Positions 8,841 to 16,736 are shown, numbered from the stretch's first letter. The stretch: 64,000 nucleotides of DNA from Leptotrichia trevisanii DSM 22070 (GCF_000482505.1 NZ_AXVL01000009.1:1-64000); one strand, 5' to 3'. Notes: generated by a model not told the origin, from the letters alone. Numbers and translations: made by a program.

Positions 8841-9242
8841 ATGGAACTTAAGGATATTCAGGAATTAATGCAAGTTCTAAAAAAGGAAGATTTGGCAGAA
8901 ATTAAAGTAAGATATGGAAAAGTAAAACTTACATTAACAAATTCTGAAACAGTAAAAACTGTAAATAATCCGACATCAGTGGTAAAAAAAGAAGTGAAAG
9001 AAGTTACAAAACCAGCATTGCCAGTAGAAGAAATCATAAAATCAGGCAATGTAGGTAAAATAAAGTTACTAAGCTCAAAAACAGGAACAGTGGTAAAAAA
9101 AGGGCAAATTCTTGCCAAAATTAACACAATGGGGATTGATAACGATGTAAAATCAACTGTAAACGGTATTTTAACAGAAATTCTTGTTACAGATGGTTCA
9201 GCTGTGGATTTTGCAAAGGAATTATTTAAAATTGAAGTATAA
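8841..9242 (+). CDS. accB: AccB-like biotin/lipoyl-fold protein lacking the biotin lysine
   Basis: 133 residues. The N-terminus (1-35) resembles AccB, residues 36-68 are a linker, and 69-133 form a biotinyl/lipoyl domain (VGKIKLL...VKKGQILAKI...NGILTEILV...FKIEV). In biotin carboxyl carrier proteins the hairpin carries E-A-M-K-M with the biotinylated lysine. Here the aligned segment is N-T-M-G-I, so the lysine is Gly98 (GGG at 9132-9134). The thumb loop of E. coli AccB is also missing. The gene sits directly upstream of accC, after RBS GAGGAGGG. Either another biotin carrier exists elsewhere, or this protein has a scaffold role. The domain call is firm; carrier function is doubtful. Confidence 0.85.
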   Translation: MELKDIQELMQVLKKEDLAEIKVRYGKVKLTLTNSETVKTVNNPTSVVKKEVKEVTKPALPVEEIIKSGNVGKIKLLSSKTGTVVKKGQILAKINTMGIDNDVKSTVNGILTEILVTDGSAVDFAKELFKIEV

Positions 9243-9263
9243 TTTACAGTTTTTCTGTCAAAT

Positions 9264-9308
9264 ACGAATCTAAGTAGCTCATTCAGATTAATCTTGAGAT
9301 TCGTTTTT
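9264..9308 (+). terminator. Hairpin/terminator between accB and accC
   Basis: ACGAATCTAAG (9264-9274) pairs with CTTgAGATTCGT (9293-9304, one bulge), then a T run. It may partly terminate accB transcripts and so set the accB:accC ratio. Confidence 0.65.
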
Positions 9309-9365
9309 AACAAAGTTTAACTGTAATATGTGAAATAGAAAATCTTTTAGGAGGATAGGATATTA

Positions 9366-10721
9366 ATGTTCAAAAAAATATTAATAGCAAACAGAGGAGA
9401 AATTGCTGTTAGGATAATCAGAGCAGCAAGAGAGTTGGGAATAGCGACTGTTGCAGTTTATTCAGAAGCTGACAAGGAATCACTTCACGTAAAGCTGGCT
9501 GATGAAGCTATCTGTATCGGAACTGCCAGCAGTGCAGACTCATACTTAAAAATACCCAATATTATTTCGGCGGCACAAATGACAGGAAGTGAAGCAATTC
9601 ACCCTGGATACGGATTCTTGGCAGAAAATCAAAGATTTGCCGAAATATGTGACAAAAACGAGATTGTCTTTATTGGCCCAAAACCTGAATTAATCAATAT
9701 GATGGGGGATAAGGCGACAGCAAGGGAAACTGCCATCAAACACAAAGTCCCTATAACAAAAGGTTCAGACGGAATTGTGCCAAATGTGGAAGAAGCCAAA
9801 AAAGTTGCACAATGGATAACTTATCCGGTTATGATAAAAGCCACTGCCGGTGGTGGTGGTAAAGGAATGAGAATCGCCCATGATGAAAAGGAACTTGTAG
9901 AAAATTACATTGCCGCACAAAATGAAGCAAAGGCAGCATTTGGAAATCCAGATGTCTACATTGAAAAATATGTGGAAGAGCCAAGACACGTAGAAATACA
10001 AGTTGTTGGAGATAAATTTGGAAATGTAGTTCATTTAGGTGAAAGAGATTGTTCCATTCAGAGACGGCATCAAAAATTAATAGAGGAATCTCCATCAGCG
10101 GGAATTGATGCCAAAACACGTGAAAAAATGGGAAAATTCGCCGCAAAATTGGCAAAAGGTATCGGTTACGACAGTGTTGGAACATTGGAATTCCTTGTTG
10201 ATAAAAACATGAATTTCTATTTTATGGAAATGAATACCAGAATTCAGGTGGAACACACTGTAAGTGAAGAAATTACTGGTGTTGACTTGATAAAAGAACA
10301 AATAAGGGTGGCCGCAGGAGAAAAATTAAGTGTTTCTCAAAAAGATATAAATATTGATGGACACGTGATAGAATGCAGAATTAATGCAGAAGATTCTGAA
10401 AATGGATTTTTACCTTCATCTGGAATACTGGAAACATACATTCCATCTGGAGGGATTGGAGTAAGAATCGACTCACATTCTTATCAGAATTATGAAATCC
10501 CGCCTTATTACGACTCAATGATAGCAAAACTTATTGTAAAAGGTAAAAACAGGGAAGAAGCCATTGCAAGAATGAAACGTGCCTTAAAGGAATTTATTAT
10601 AGAAGGTGTTGACACAACTATACCATTCCACTTAAAAGTGCTTGATAATCAAGACTTTAAGAAGGGGACTATCTATACAAACTTTATTGAAACACATTTT
10701 AAAGAAGCACTTGGCAAATAA
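9366..10721 (+). CDS. accC: Acetyl-CoA carboxylase, biotin carboxylase subunit
   Basis: 451 residues, full length. It starts with the FKKILIANRGEIAVRIIRAA signature of biotin carboxylases. The ATP-grasp glycine loop GGGGKGMR, the EKYVEEPRHVEIQV segment, the catalytic MEMNTRIQVEHTV segment and a C-terminal biotin_carb_C region are all there. It uses ATP and bicarbonate to carboxylate biotin carried on AccB, the first half-reaction of malonyl-CoA synthesis. ATG at 9366 with AGGAGG 11-17 nt upstream. The catalytic subunit looks fully functional, in contrast to the neighbouring carrier that lacks its biotin lysine. Confidence 0.96.
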   Translation: MFKKILIANRGEIAVRIIRAARELGIATVAVYSEADKESLHVKLADEAICIGTASSADSYLKIPNIISAAQMTGSEAIHPGYGFLAENQRFAEICDKNEIVFIGPKPELINMMGDKATARETAIKHKVPITKGSDGIVPNVEEAKKVAQWITYPVMIKATAGGGGKGMRIAHDEKELVENYIAAQNEAKAAFGNPDVYIEKYVEEPRHVEIQVVGDKFGNVVHLGERDCSIQRRHQKLIEESPSAGIDAKTREKMGKFAAKLAKGIGYDSVGTLEFLVDKNMNFYFMEMNTRIQVEHTVSEEITGVDLIKEQIRVAAGEKLSVSQKDINIDGHVIECRINAEDSENGFLPSSGILETYIPSGGIGVRIDSHSYQNYEIPPYYDSMIAKLIVKGKNREEAIARMKRALKEFIIEGVDTTIPFHLKVLDNQDFKKGTIYTNFIETHFKEALGK

Positions 10722-10814
10722 CTTATGAAAAAATTTTATAAATCAATAAAAAATCAGATTATTACACATAATTTGATTACTATTTGATAAAAATAAAAAT
10801 TAGGAGGAATTAAA

Positions 10815-11210
10815 ATGAACGAATTAGGAAATGTAAATATATCGCAGGAAGTGGTAGCAACAATTGCAGAATCAGTAGTATCAGAAATTGAAGGAGTACA
10901 TAGCCTTGTTGGTGGAACTTCTAAAAATGAAATTGTTAAATTTTTCCAAAATGTATCTTCAGGCGGAAAAGGAATCGAAGTGGAAGTTGGAGAAACTGAA
11001 TGCACACTAGATTTATATATTGTGGCAAAAATGGGATACAAATTACCTGCACTAGCTGGGGAAATTCAAACAAGAGTGGTAAAGGCAATTACTGAAATGA
11101 CAGGATTAAAAGTTCAGGAAGTTAATGTTTACATTCAAAAAATTGTAAAAGAAGATAAAAAAGAAGTTATTCAGGCACCTGTAACAGAAACAGCAGAAAT
11201 TGAAGAATAA
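10815..11210 (+). CDS. Asp23/Gls24 family envelope stress protein
   Basis: 131 residues. The family pattern is clear: NELGNVNISQEVVATIAESV at the start, then EIEGVHSLVGG, and a C-terminal VKAITEMTGLKVQEVNVYI. Asp23 proteins are abundant cytoplasmic proteins held at the membrane by AmaP, whose gene follows, and are linked to envelope stress in Firmicutes. RBS TTAGGAGG precedes the ATG. The genes asp23-amaP-nusB form a conserved unit. An acidic tail ends the protein. Confidence 0.93.
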   Translation: MNELGNVNISQEVVATIAESVVSEIEGVHSLVGGTSKNEIVKFFQNVSSGGKGIEVEVGETECTLDLYIVAKMGYKLPALAGEIQTRVVKAITEMTGLKVQEVNVYIQKIVKEDKKEVIQAPVTETAEIEE

Positions 11211-11228
11211 TAAAAATCATAATATACC

Positions 11229-11271
11229 CAAGCTCCGTAAAAATCAAATTTTTAAACATATCCGGAGTTTG
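11229..11271 (+). other. Stem-loop between asp23 and amaP
   Basis: CAAGCTCCG (11229-11237) pairs with CGGAGTTTG (11263-11271), nine base pairs including one G-T. No T run follows. It may be a processing or attenuation hairpin that lowers amaP relative to asp23. Confidence 0.5.
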
Positions 11272-11347
11272 AGTACACTCTAAAAGAAAGGAGAAGCTGA
11301 CAAGAAAATACTATAAAAATATGGTATATTTCTGACAGTATATATTA

Positions 11348-11998
11348 ATGATTGCAATATTAGGATTTTTAGCAAGATTATCTGTTATACTTGGATTTAT
11401 TGGAATTGCATTTTCAAGCATATCAGATATGCTGTTTAGGACTGATTATTTAGGGCAACTTGACAATTTTGTTGATTTAAACAGCCTAAATTTTAAAATT
11501 TTAGTTGGGATATTATCAATTATCTATTTAGTTATATTTTCACTTTCATACATCAATAAACTGACAAAATATTCTCAAAATAGAAAAGTTAAAAATAAAA
11601 ATGGAGAAATTGAAGTTTCCGTCAAAACAATAAATGAAACATCAAAAGACTTTTTAAGTGGGCTTGAAATTATAAAAAATTCAAAAGTAAAGTCATATCC
11701 AAGCGGAAAGGCTGTCGTCATAGAAGCTACTGTGGACACTTATAACGTCGATAATCTAAATGAAAAATTGGCAGATATTCAAAACAAGTTATCTGATTAT
11801 ATTTTTCAGGCAACTGGAATTACCGTAAAAAAAAGTAAAGTAAAATTGAAAAAAGTTTTAGGTGAAACAATCATTGAGAAAAAAATCATTGATTCTCCAA
11901 CTGTTCAAAAGGAAGAAAATACTAATAACGAAAACACAAATCTAAAAAACAAAAATGATGTACAAAATAAGACTTCCCCATCTGGAAAGGAAAATTAA
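11348..11998 (+). CDS. amaP: Alkaline shock response membrane anchor protein AmaP
   Basis: 216 residues. Two N-terminal membrane segments (about 4-26 and 52-72) are followed by a cytoplasmic domain and a Lys/Asn/Glu-rich tail. This matches AmaP, which anchors Asp23 to the membrane. The start ATG lacks a clear RBS: the nearest one (AAAGGAG near 11287) lies about 55 nt upstream, and an in-frame stop at 11333 excludes earlier starts. Translation may therefore be weak. The stop overlaps the nusB start by one base (TAATG), indicating coupling. Confidence 0.85.
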   Translation: MIAILGFLARLSVILGFIGIAFSSISDMLFRTDYLGQLDNFVDLNSLNFKILVGILSIIYLVIFSLSYINKLTKYSQNRKVKNKNGEIEVSVKTINETSKDFLSGLEIIKNSKVKSYPSGKAVVIEATVDTYNVDNLNEKLADIQNKLSDYIFQATGITVKKSKVKLKKVLGETIIEKKIIDSPTVQKEENTNNENTNLKNKNDVQNKTSPSGKEN

Positions 11999-12411
11999 TG
12001 ACACGAAGAGGAATTAGAGAAGAAATATTTAAACTTCTTTTTGAATACGAATTAATTGACAACAATATTGACAAAAGAATAAATGATATAATTAATGAAG
12101 AAAGTTTAAAAAAAGATGAAGAAATCGACTTTTTAAGAAGTTATGTTACAGAAATAATTGAAAATCAGAATATTCTAATTGAAAGAATACGGGAAGTGCT
12201 AGATGGTTGGACTTATGAACGTTTGGGAACAATAGAAAAAGTTTTATTAAAAATATCTTTTTATGAAATTACTATAAAAGATATAGGATATGAAATAGCA
12301 ATTAATGAAGTTCTTGAAATTGCAAAAAAATATTCCTACAACGACACAAAAGACTTTTTAAACGGAATTCTTGCAAAATTAGTACAGAATATTAAAGAAG
12401 AAAAAAAATAA
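11998..12411 (+). CDS. nusB: Transcription antitermination factor NusB
   Basis: 137 residues, typical of NusB. It begins TRRGIREEIFKLLFEYE and has the conserved C-terminal elements LLKISFYEI, AINEVLEIAKKYS and FLNGILAKL. NusB binds boxA RNA with S10 (NusE) to promote read-through of rRNA operons. It overlaps amaP by one nucleotide. A terminator follows. Confidence 0.95.
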   Translation: MTRRGIREEIFKLLFEYELIDNNIDKRINDIINEESLKKDEEIDFLRSYVTEIIENQNILIERIREVLDGWTYERLGTIEKVLLKISFYEITIKDIGYEIAINEVLEIAKKYSYNDTKDFLNGILAKLVQNIKEEKK

Positions 12412-12452
12412 ATGGAAGAATATTTTAAACGAAACAAATAATAAACAAAAAG

Positions 12453-12483
12453 ACTTCTGTATTTACATATGGAAGTTTTTTTA
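12453..12483 (+). terminator. nusB terminator
   Basis: ACTTCTGTAT (12453-12462) pairs with ATATGGAAGT (12467-12476), 10 bp with two wobbles, then eight T. Confidence 0.85.
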
Positions 12484-12487
12484 AATA

Positions 12488-12571
12488 TATAGTCATTCTA
12501 GTTTAAAATGAGAGTAGGAGTCCATTGTTTTTTATATATTTTTACTCCAATTTTTAAATGGATTGACTATA
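12488..12571. repeat. MITE-like segment with 8-bp terminal inverted repeats
   Basis: TATAGTCA (12488-12495) and TGACTATA (12564-12571) are perfect inverted repeats bounding 84 bp. Further nested complementary pieces (GGAGT 12517-12521 with ACTCC 12544-12548; TCCATT 12521-12526 with AATGGA 12557-12562) make it a foldable unit. It may be an insertion-sequence end or a small non-autonomous element. No coding capacity. Confidence 0.4.
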
Positions 12572-12644
12572 AATTCTAGATTTTACAGTCTTTACATATA
12601 GTAAAATCACTTTTAAACTATACCAGAAAAGGAACTATAAACCA

Positions 12645-13757
12645 ATGAAAAAAATAGGAATAATTATCGGAAAATTTTTCCCGCTTCACATCGGACACGT
12701 AAACTTCATTCAAAGAGCCAGTGGAATTGTAGATAGATTGTATGTTGTTATCTCATATTCTGATGATGCTGACGATCTACTTACTTCCAATTCCCGTTTT
12801 GTGAAGGAAATCACACCAAAGGACAGATTACGTTTTGTAAAACAGACATTTAAAAACCAGCCTAATATTTCATCTTTTTTATTAGACGAAAACAACTATT
12901 CTCAACAGGGCGACAACTGGGAAGAATGGGCAACAGTCTTAAAAAATGAAATCGAAAAAAGAGAAAAGCTAAAAAATGAAAAAGAAATAGACTGGAAAAA
13001 TGATGTAATTTTCGTAAGTAACCGAGATGAAGACAAGGAATACAATTTAAGACATTTTGGCTCTGAAACAAAGTCAATTGACAAGAATTATATCGAGTAC
13101 AATGTAAACTCAAAGCAGATACGTGAAAATCCAAGTAAATACTGGGAATTTCTGCCACGTGAAGTAAGAGAACATTTAATTCCTATTATTACAATCTGCG
13201 GTGGAGAAAGCAGCGGAAAAAGTGTGATGATAGACAAACTTGCAAATGTTTTTAATACAACTTCGGCTTGGGAATACGGACGTGAATATGTTTTTGAAAA
13301 ATTAGGCGGAGATGAAGAATCATTACAGTATTCTGACTATGAAAAAATTGTTTTTGGACATCAGTCAAATGTTTTGTATGCCGCAAGAAATGCCAACAAA
13401 TTTGCACTAATTGACACTGACTACATCACTACCCTAGCCTTTTGTCTAACTTACGAAAAGCGTGATAATCCAATTGTCCGTGAGTTTGTACAAAATTATC
13501 GTTTTGATTTGACAATTTTACTTGAAAATAACGTAAAATGGGTAAATGATGGACTGCGTTCAATTGGGGATGATGACAGGCGTGGAAAATTCCAGAATTT
13601 ATTGAAGGAATTATATAAAGAATATGATATTCAATATATTACTGTAAAATCTAGCAGCTATGAAAAGAGATATTTAGCTTGTAAACATATTATTAAGGCT
13701 TATTTAGACGGTGCTGATAATTCACAGCTTCAAGAAATAGCAGATACTTTTATATAA
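12645..13757 (+). CDS. nadR: NadR-like bifunctional NMN adenylyltransferase / nicotinamide riboside kinase
   Basis: 370 residues. The N-terminal nucleotidyltransferase domain (1-170) has GKFFPLHIGHVNFI with the catalytic HIGH motif and the NSKQIREN motif. The C-terminal kinase domain has the P-loop GGESSGKS (186-193), REYV and DTDYITT segments. It makes NAD from nicotinamide riboside in two steps. The DNA-binding helix-turn-helix of enteric NadR is absent, so it is an enzyme, not a repressor. RBS AAGGA lies about 12 nt from ATG. Monocistronic with its own terminator. Confidence 0.92.
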   Translation: MKKIGIIIGKFFPLHIGHVNFIQRASGIVDRLYVVISYSDDADDLLTSNSRFVKEITPKDRLRFVKQTFKNQPNISSFLLDENNYSQQGDNWEEWATVLKNEIEKREKLKNEKEIDWKNDVIFVSNRDEDKEYNLRHFGSETKSIDKNYIEYNVNSKQIRENPSKYWEFLPREVREHLIPIITICGGESSGKSVMIDKLANVFNTTSAWEYGREYVFEKLGGDEESLQYSDYEKIVFGHQSNVLYAARNANKFALIDTDYITTLAFCLTYEKRDNPIVREFVQNYRFDLTILLENNVKWVNDGLRSIGDDDRRGKFQNLLKELYKEYDIQYITVKSSSYEKRYLACKHIIKAYLDGADNSQLQEIADTFI

Positions 13758-13763
13758 AAAAAT

Positions 13764-13810
13764 AACCTATTACTAAAGTTTTTTCTGATTCTTAGTAAAT
13801 AGGTTTTTTA
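13764..13810. terminator. Bidirectional terminator nadR / PerR-ferritin
   Basis: AACCTATTACTAA (13764-13776) pairs with TTAGTAAATAGGTT (13792-13805, one bulge). T runs occur on both strands, so it can end nadR and the convergent PerR-ferritin transcript. Confidence 0.85.
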
Positions 13811-13851
13811 TTTTTTTGTTTTTTGTAAATTTTAAATTTTTTTTAGATTTG

Positions 13852-13910
13852 AAAAATAGCTAAATACTTTTACCGTGCCCTCCTTAAATCGTGCATACTT
13901 AGCCATTTTT
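13852..13910 (-). other. Hairpin with Shine-Dalgarno-like loop, 3' of the ferritin fusion
   Basis: AAAAATAGCTAA (13852-13863) and TTAGCCATTTTT (13899-13910) form a 12-bp stem (one G-U on the minus strand) around a 35-nt loop. On the minus strand, where it lies in the 3' UTR of the PerR-ferritin gene, the loop shows AAGGAGGG; on the plus strand it reads CCCTCCTT (13878-13885), like the 16S anti-SD. No start codon lies at usable distance and no T run follows, so it is not a plain terminator or gene start. Confidence 0.5.
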
Positions 13911-13954
13911 GAAAAACCACTTTATATTATATAATTACCAAATTATACATCCAC

Positions 13955-14824
13955 TTATTCCCTTGTTCCCATTTCCTTGTCTAATAAATATAACGTAGCA
14001 CTATTATTATCAACATCAAGCGAAACAATTTTATCAATTAATTTTTGAACTTGTTCCTCTTCTTCTTCCTGTTCTTCAGCAAATTCATTTAAGAATACTT
14101 CTGCTCCATAATCTCCCAATTCCCTTGCAAGTTTATGAATATTTTCGATAGAGGCTGTTACAGCTTCTTCATGTGCAAGAGCAGCTTCAAATACTTCCTT
14201 TACTGACGTAAAGTCCATTTTGGGCTTATCTAGTGCAAAAAATTCAATTTTCCCATTTCTTTTTAATACATAATCATAAAATTTTCTTGAATGTTCAATT
14301 TCCTCTTTTGCTTGATTTCCCATCCATTTTGCAAAACCTTCCAATGCTCTTTCGTCAAAGTATGCAGCCATAGCCTGATATTGATAAGAAGCAGCAAGCT
14401 CCATATTTATTTGGTTATTTAATAAAACTTCCAATTCTTTATTTAATTTCATTTTCTCTCCAATCTCAATTTCCACATTGCCCAATTTTGACAAATCAAA
14501 TTTTGATAAATTTACATCAAAGTCAATTATTTCTCCACAAGATTTACACTTGAAATGTCCATGATCCTCTGTAACTACATCATATCTCACTTCATTTTCC
14601 TCTATTATGATTTCTTGAATAATGTTATTACTGACAAATATGTTTAATGTGTTGTATACTGTAGTTTTTGATAAAGTTGGCATTTCAGGAGATAAACTTT
14701 GGAAAATATCATCAACTGTTGGATGTGTATGATGATCCAGTAGATATTGAAATATCTTCATTCTTTGTACTGAAGGTTTTATTCCATTCTTCTTCAAATA
14801 TTCACCAACGTTTTCTATATGCAT
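13955..14824 (-). CDS. PerR/Fur-family regulator fused to a ferritin
   Basis: 289 residues. Residues 1-123 are a PerR-like winged helix plus metal site: by alignment with Bacillus PerR the five sensor ligands are kept (His34, Asp82, His88, His90, Asp101), and the Asp rather than Glu at the last site is PerR-type. The first structural zinc pair is present (CKSCG, Cys93/Cys96), but the last strand and second CxxC pair are missing. Residues 125-289 are a full-length FtnA-type ferritin with ferroxidase ligands Glu142, Glu175, His178, Glu219 and Gln252. Met125 (14452) has its own SD, GGAGAG, so ferritin alone may also be made. The promoter carries a PerR-box-like site. Fusion is seen; autoregulation is inferred. 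Confidence 0.9.
   Translation of the reverse strand: MHIENVGEYLKKNGIKPSVQRMKIFQYLLDHHTHPTVDDIFQSLSPEMPTLSKTTVYNTLNIFVSNNIIQEIIIEENEVRYDVVTEDHGHFKCKSCGEIIDFDVNLSKFDLSKLGNVEIEIGEKMKLNKELEVLLNNQINMELAASYQYQAMAAYFDERALEGFAKWMGNQAKEEIEHSRKFYDYVLKRNGKIEFFALDKPKMDFTSVKEVFEAALAHEEAVTASIENIHKLARELGDYGAEVFLNEFAEEQEEEEEQVQKLIDKIVSLDVDNNSATLYLLDKEMGTRE
14450..14462 (-). promoter_or_regulatory. Internal ribosome-binding site before the ferritin half
   Basis: On the minus strand TTGGAGAGAAA directly precedes ATG (14452-14450), which is Met125 of the fusion and the natural first residue of an FtnA-like protein (MKLNKELE). This would permit separate translation of a 165-residue ferritin, the usual family length. 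Confidence 0.6.
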
Positions 14825-14930
14825 TTTTCCTCCTAATTATTGTTTATTATTTATATTTTAATTTCAATTGAATAGTAAAAACAAATATACACTTGATTAA
14901 AATAATTAACTTTCACATTTACTTCATCCT

Positions 14931-14945
14931 TTGTATCCATTACAA
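14931..14945 (-). promoter_or_regulatory. PerR-box-like operator of the PerR-ferritin gene
   Basis: On the minus strand TTGTAAT-G-GATACAA, a 7-1-7 palindrome with two mismatches, matches the dps operator in its left half fully and in its right half at five of seven positions. It overlaps the last base of the -10 box, the same placement as at dps. Confidence 0.6.
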
Positions 14946-14973
14946 TTTTATACCTTTTTCTAAATTTTGTCAA
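14945..14973 (-). promoter_or_regulatory. Promoter of the PerR-ferritin gene
   Basis: Minus strand TTGACA (14973-14968), 17-bp spacer, TAAAAT (14950-14945). The leader to the ATG at 14824 is about 110 nt. Confidence 0.75.
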
Positions 14974-15028
14974 TACATTTATTTATTTTTGGTATCAAAG
15001 TTTATTTTTTCACTATATTCATAATACT

Positions 15029-16735
15029 TTAAGATAGCTTATCCAAAGGAATCAAAAAAGTAAAGATGGTTTGCACATCCGGTTCACTCTCCACCAGAAT
15101 TTCAATGTTATGCCTTATTGCAATTTCCTTTGCAATTGCAAGTCCCAGTCCCATTCCATTTTTATTTTCCTCAGTATTTGACTTATGATAACGGTTAAAA
15201 ATTTCGCCAATATTTTCAGGATCTATCCCTTTTCCATTATCACAAATTTTAAGTTCATATTTTTTATCCGTTTTCTTTAAAAAAATATCAATTTGCTGAT
15301 TTTCATTGGAAAATTTTATGGCGTTATCAAGCACAATTATTATCATTTGTCTAATTCTCTGATAATCTCCTGTAAAAAGATAACTTTCAGTTTCAACATT
15401 ATTTTTATCTGCACAATTAATTTTTATATTTTTTTTATTCGAAATCTGCTTCATACTTCTTACGGCATCATTTATAATTTCAATTAAATTTATCGTACTT
15501 TTGTCAATAGAAAAATCTGTATTTTGAAGTTTTGTCAAATCTATCAAGTCATTAACCAGCCTTTGCAAATGGATACTGTCTGACAAAATCTGCTTATTAT
15601 ACTCCTTTAACTGATCAGGCTCGCTAATAATTCCATCACAAATCGCTTCCATCGAACCTCGGATTACAGTTATCGGCGTTCGCAGCTCATGAGAAATATT
15701 TGCAATAAAATTTTGACGCATTTTTTCAAAACGTTCACTTTCCTTGGAACTTTTATCCAATTGAATTGCCAGTTTATCAATACTTTTTGCAAGCTCTCCA
15801 ATTTCATCGCTCTGATTTACATTTGTCGTCACTTCATAATTTCCCTTTGCCAATTCTGTTGTTGTATCACGAATTTTATTAAGTGGCTTTGTAAAGCTGA
15901 TGGAAAGCCAGACGGCACTGATACTCGCAAGGATGAGAGCTGCTAGAATACTGAAAATGAGCGTATAAATTCCACTTTCAAGAGCCGATGACATATATTT
16001 TACTGGTGAATGTAGCAAAACCACTCCTTCAATTGTGTTCCCATTTTTTATTGGAACCGTCACTGTAATCGAATTTTCATTTAACAAATCATTAAAATTT
16101 TCTGTTGTAGTCGTTATCCCATTTAATGCCTTTTTTATTGTTTCCTCTGCATTCGGTGGCAATTTTAAGTAGGAAAATGGCTCCTCTTTGTCACTTCTTC
16201 CCTGCACAATATTTCCAGTCTTTGCATCCACAATCCAGACTTCCCCCATTGCAATGTCTTCTATCATTCTCATACTTTTAAAAATTTTTATATTGTTATC
16301 TTTTTCATCAACTAGCCTATGTTTGTGAAAATGATCGTTTTCATTATTTTCGTTTTGATTTTTTTTATCTTCCCGTATATTTTCTATAATATTAGTTTCA
16401 AAAACTTTTCCATTTATATTTCCTATAATTTTAGCTGTTTCACGTCTAAATGGCTTATTGAGATTAGCTTCCTTTGGCGGGGGCATATCTTGTTTTCGCC
16501 TATCTTTATTCTCAAGATTCTCATTTCCGTCTTCAAACCACATTTTTGAAAGAGTTGTTGAAATTTTGTAAGCCCTTTCCACCAAGTTTTTCTTATGTAG
16601 ACTTACAGTATTCTGAATATAGATATATCCAAAAATGCTCCCAATCACAATGGAAAATAACAAAAGCGACAATCCAAAATATGAAAGTAATTTTATGAAT
16701 ATTTTATTTTCAAATTTTATGTCTTTTATTTCCAC
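15029..16735 (-). CDS. Membrane sensor histidine kinase (no adjacent response regulator)
   Basis: 568 residues. TM1 about 16-41, a large extracytoplasmic sensor (42-255) with a Lys/Asn/His-rich stretch near 120-150, TM2 about 257-281, HAMP about 282-335, HisKA with His349 in NISHELRTP, and a HATPase_c domain (DNAIKFS near 471, DNGKGID, GMGLGLAIAKE). GTG start lies 1 nt after the tannase-like gene's stop, with AAGGAAG as SD inside that gene, so the two are co-transcribed. No response regulator is adjacent. The closest orphan in this window is at 44289-44978. Linkage to the esterase suggests it senses something in that enzyme's environment; the signal is unknown. Confidence 0.92.
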   Translation of the reverse strand: MEIKDIKFENKIFIKLLSYFGLSLLLFSIVIGSIFGYIYIQNTVSLHKKNLVERAYKISTTLSKMWFEDGNENLENKDRRKQDMPPPKEANLNKPFRRETAKIIGNINGKVFETNIIENIREDKKNQNENNENDHFHKHRLVDEKDNNIKIFKSMRMIEDIAMGEVWIVDAKTGNIVQGRSDKEEPFSYLKLPPNAEETIKKALNGITTTTENFNDLLNENSITVTVPIKNGNTIEGVVLLHSPVKYMSSALESGIYTLIFSILAALILASISAVWLSISFTKPLNKIRDTTTELAKGNYEVTTNVNQSDEIGELAKSIDKLAIQLDKSSKESERFEKMRQNFIANISHELRTPITVIRGSMEAICDGIISEPDQLKEYNKQILSDSIHLQRLVNDLIDLTKLQNTDFSIDKSTINLIEIINDAVRSMKQISNKKNIKINCADKNNVETESYLFTGDYQRIRQMIIIVLDNAIKFSNENQQIDIFLKKTDKKYELKICDNGKGIDPENIGEIFNRYHKSNTEENKNGMGLGLAIAKEIAIRHNIEILVESEPDVQTIFTFLIPLDKLS

Positions 16736-16736
16736 A

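Noticed and set aside
9829-10185. Minus-strand frames within accC, including His/Phe-rich ones
   Set aside because: accC is unmistakable on the other strand, and these frames have atypical composition.
13860-13905. Minus-strand frame through the hairpin ending LRRAR before TAA
   Set aside because: It is short, has no start codon with an RBS, and the hairpin structure explains the region better.
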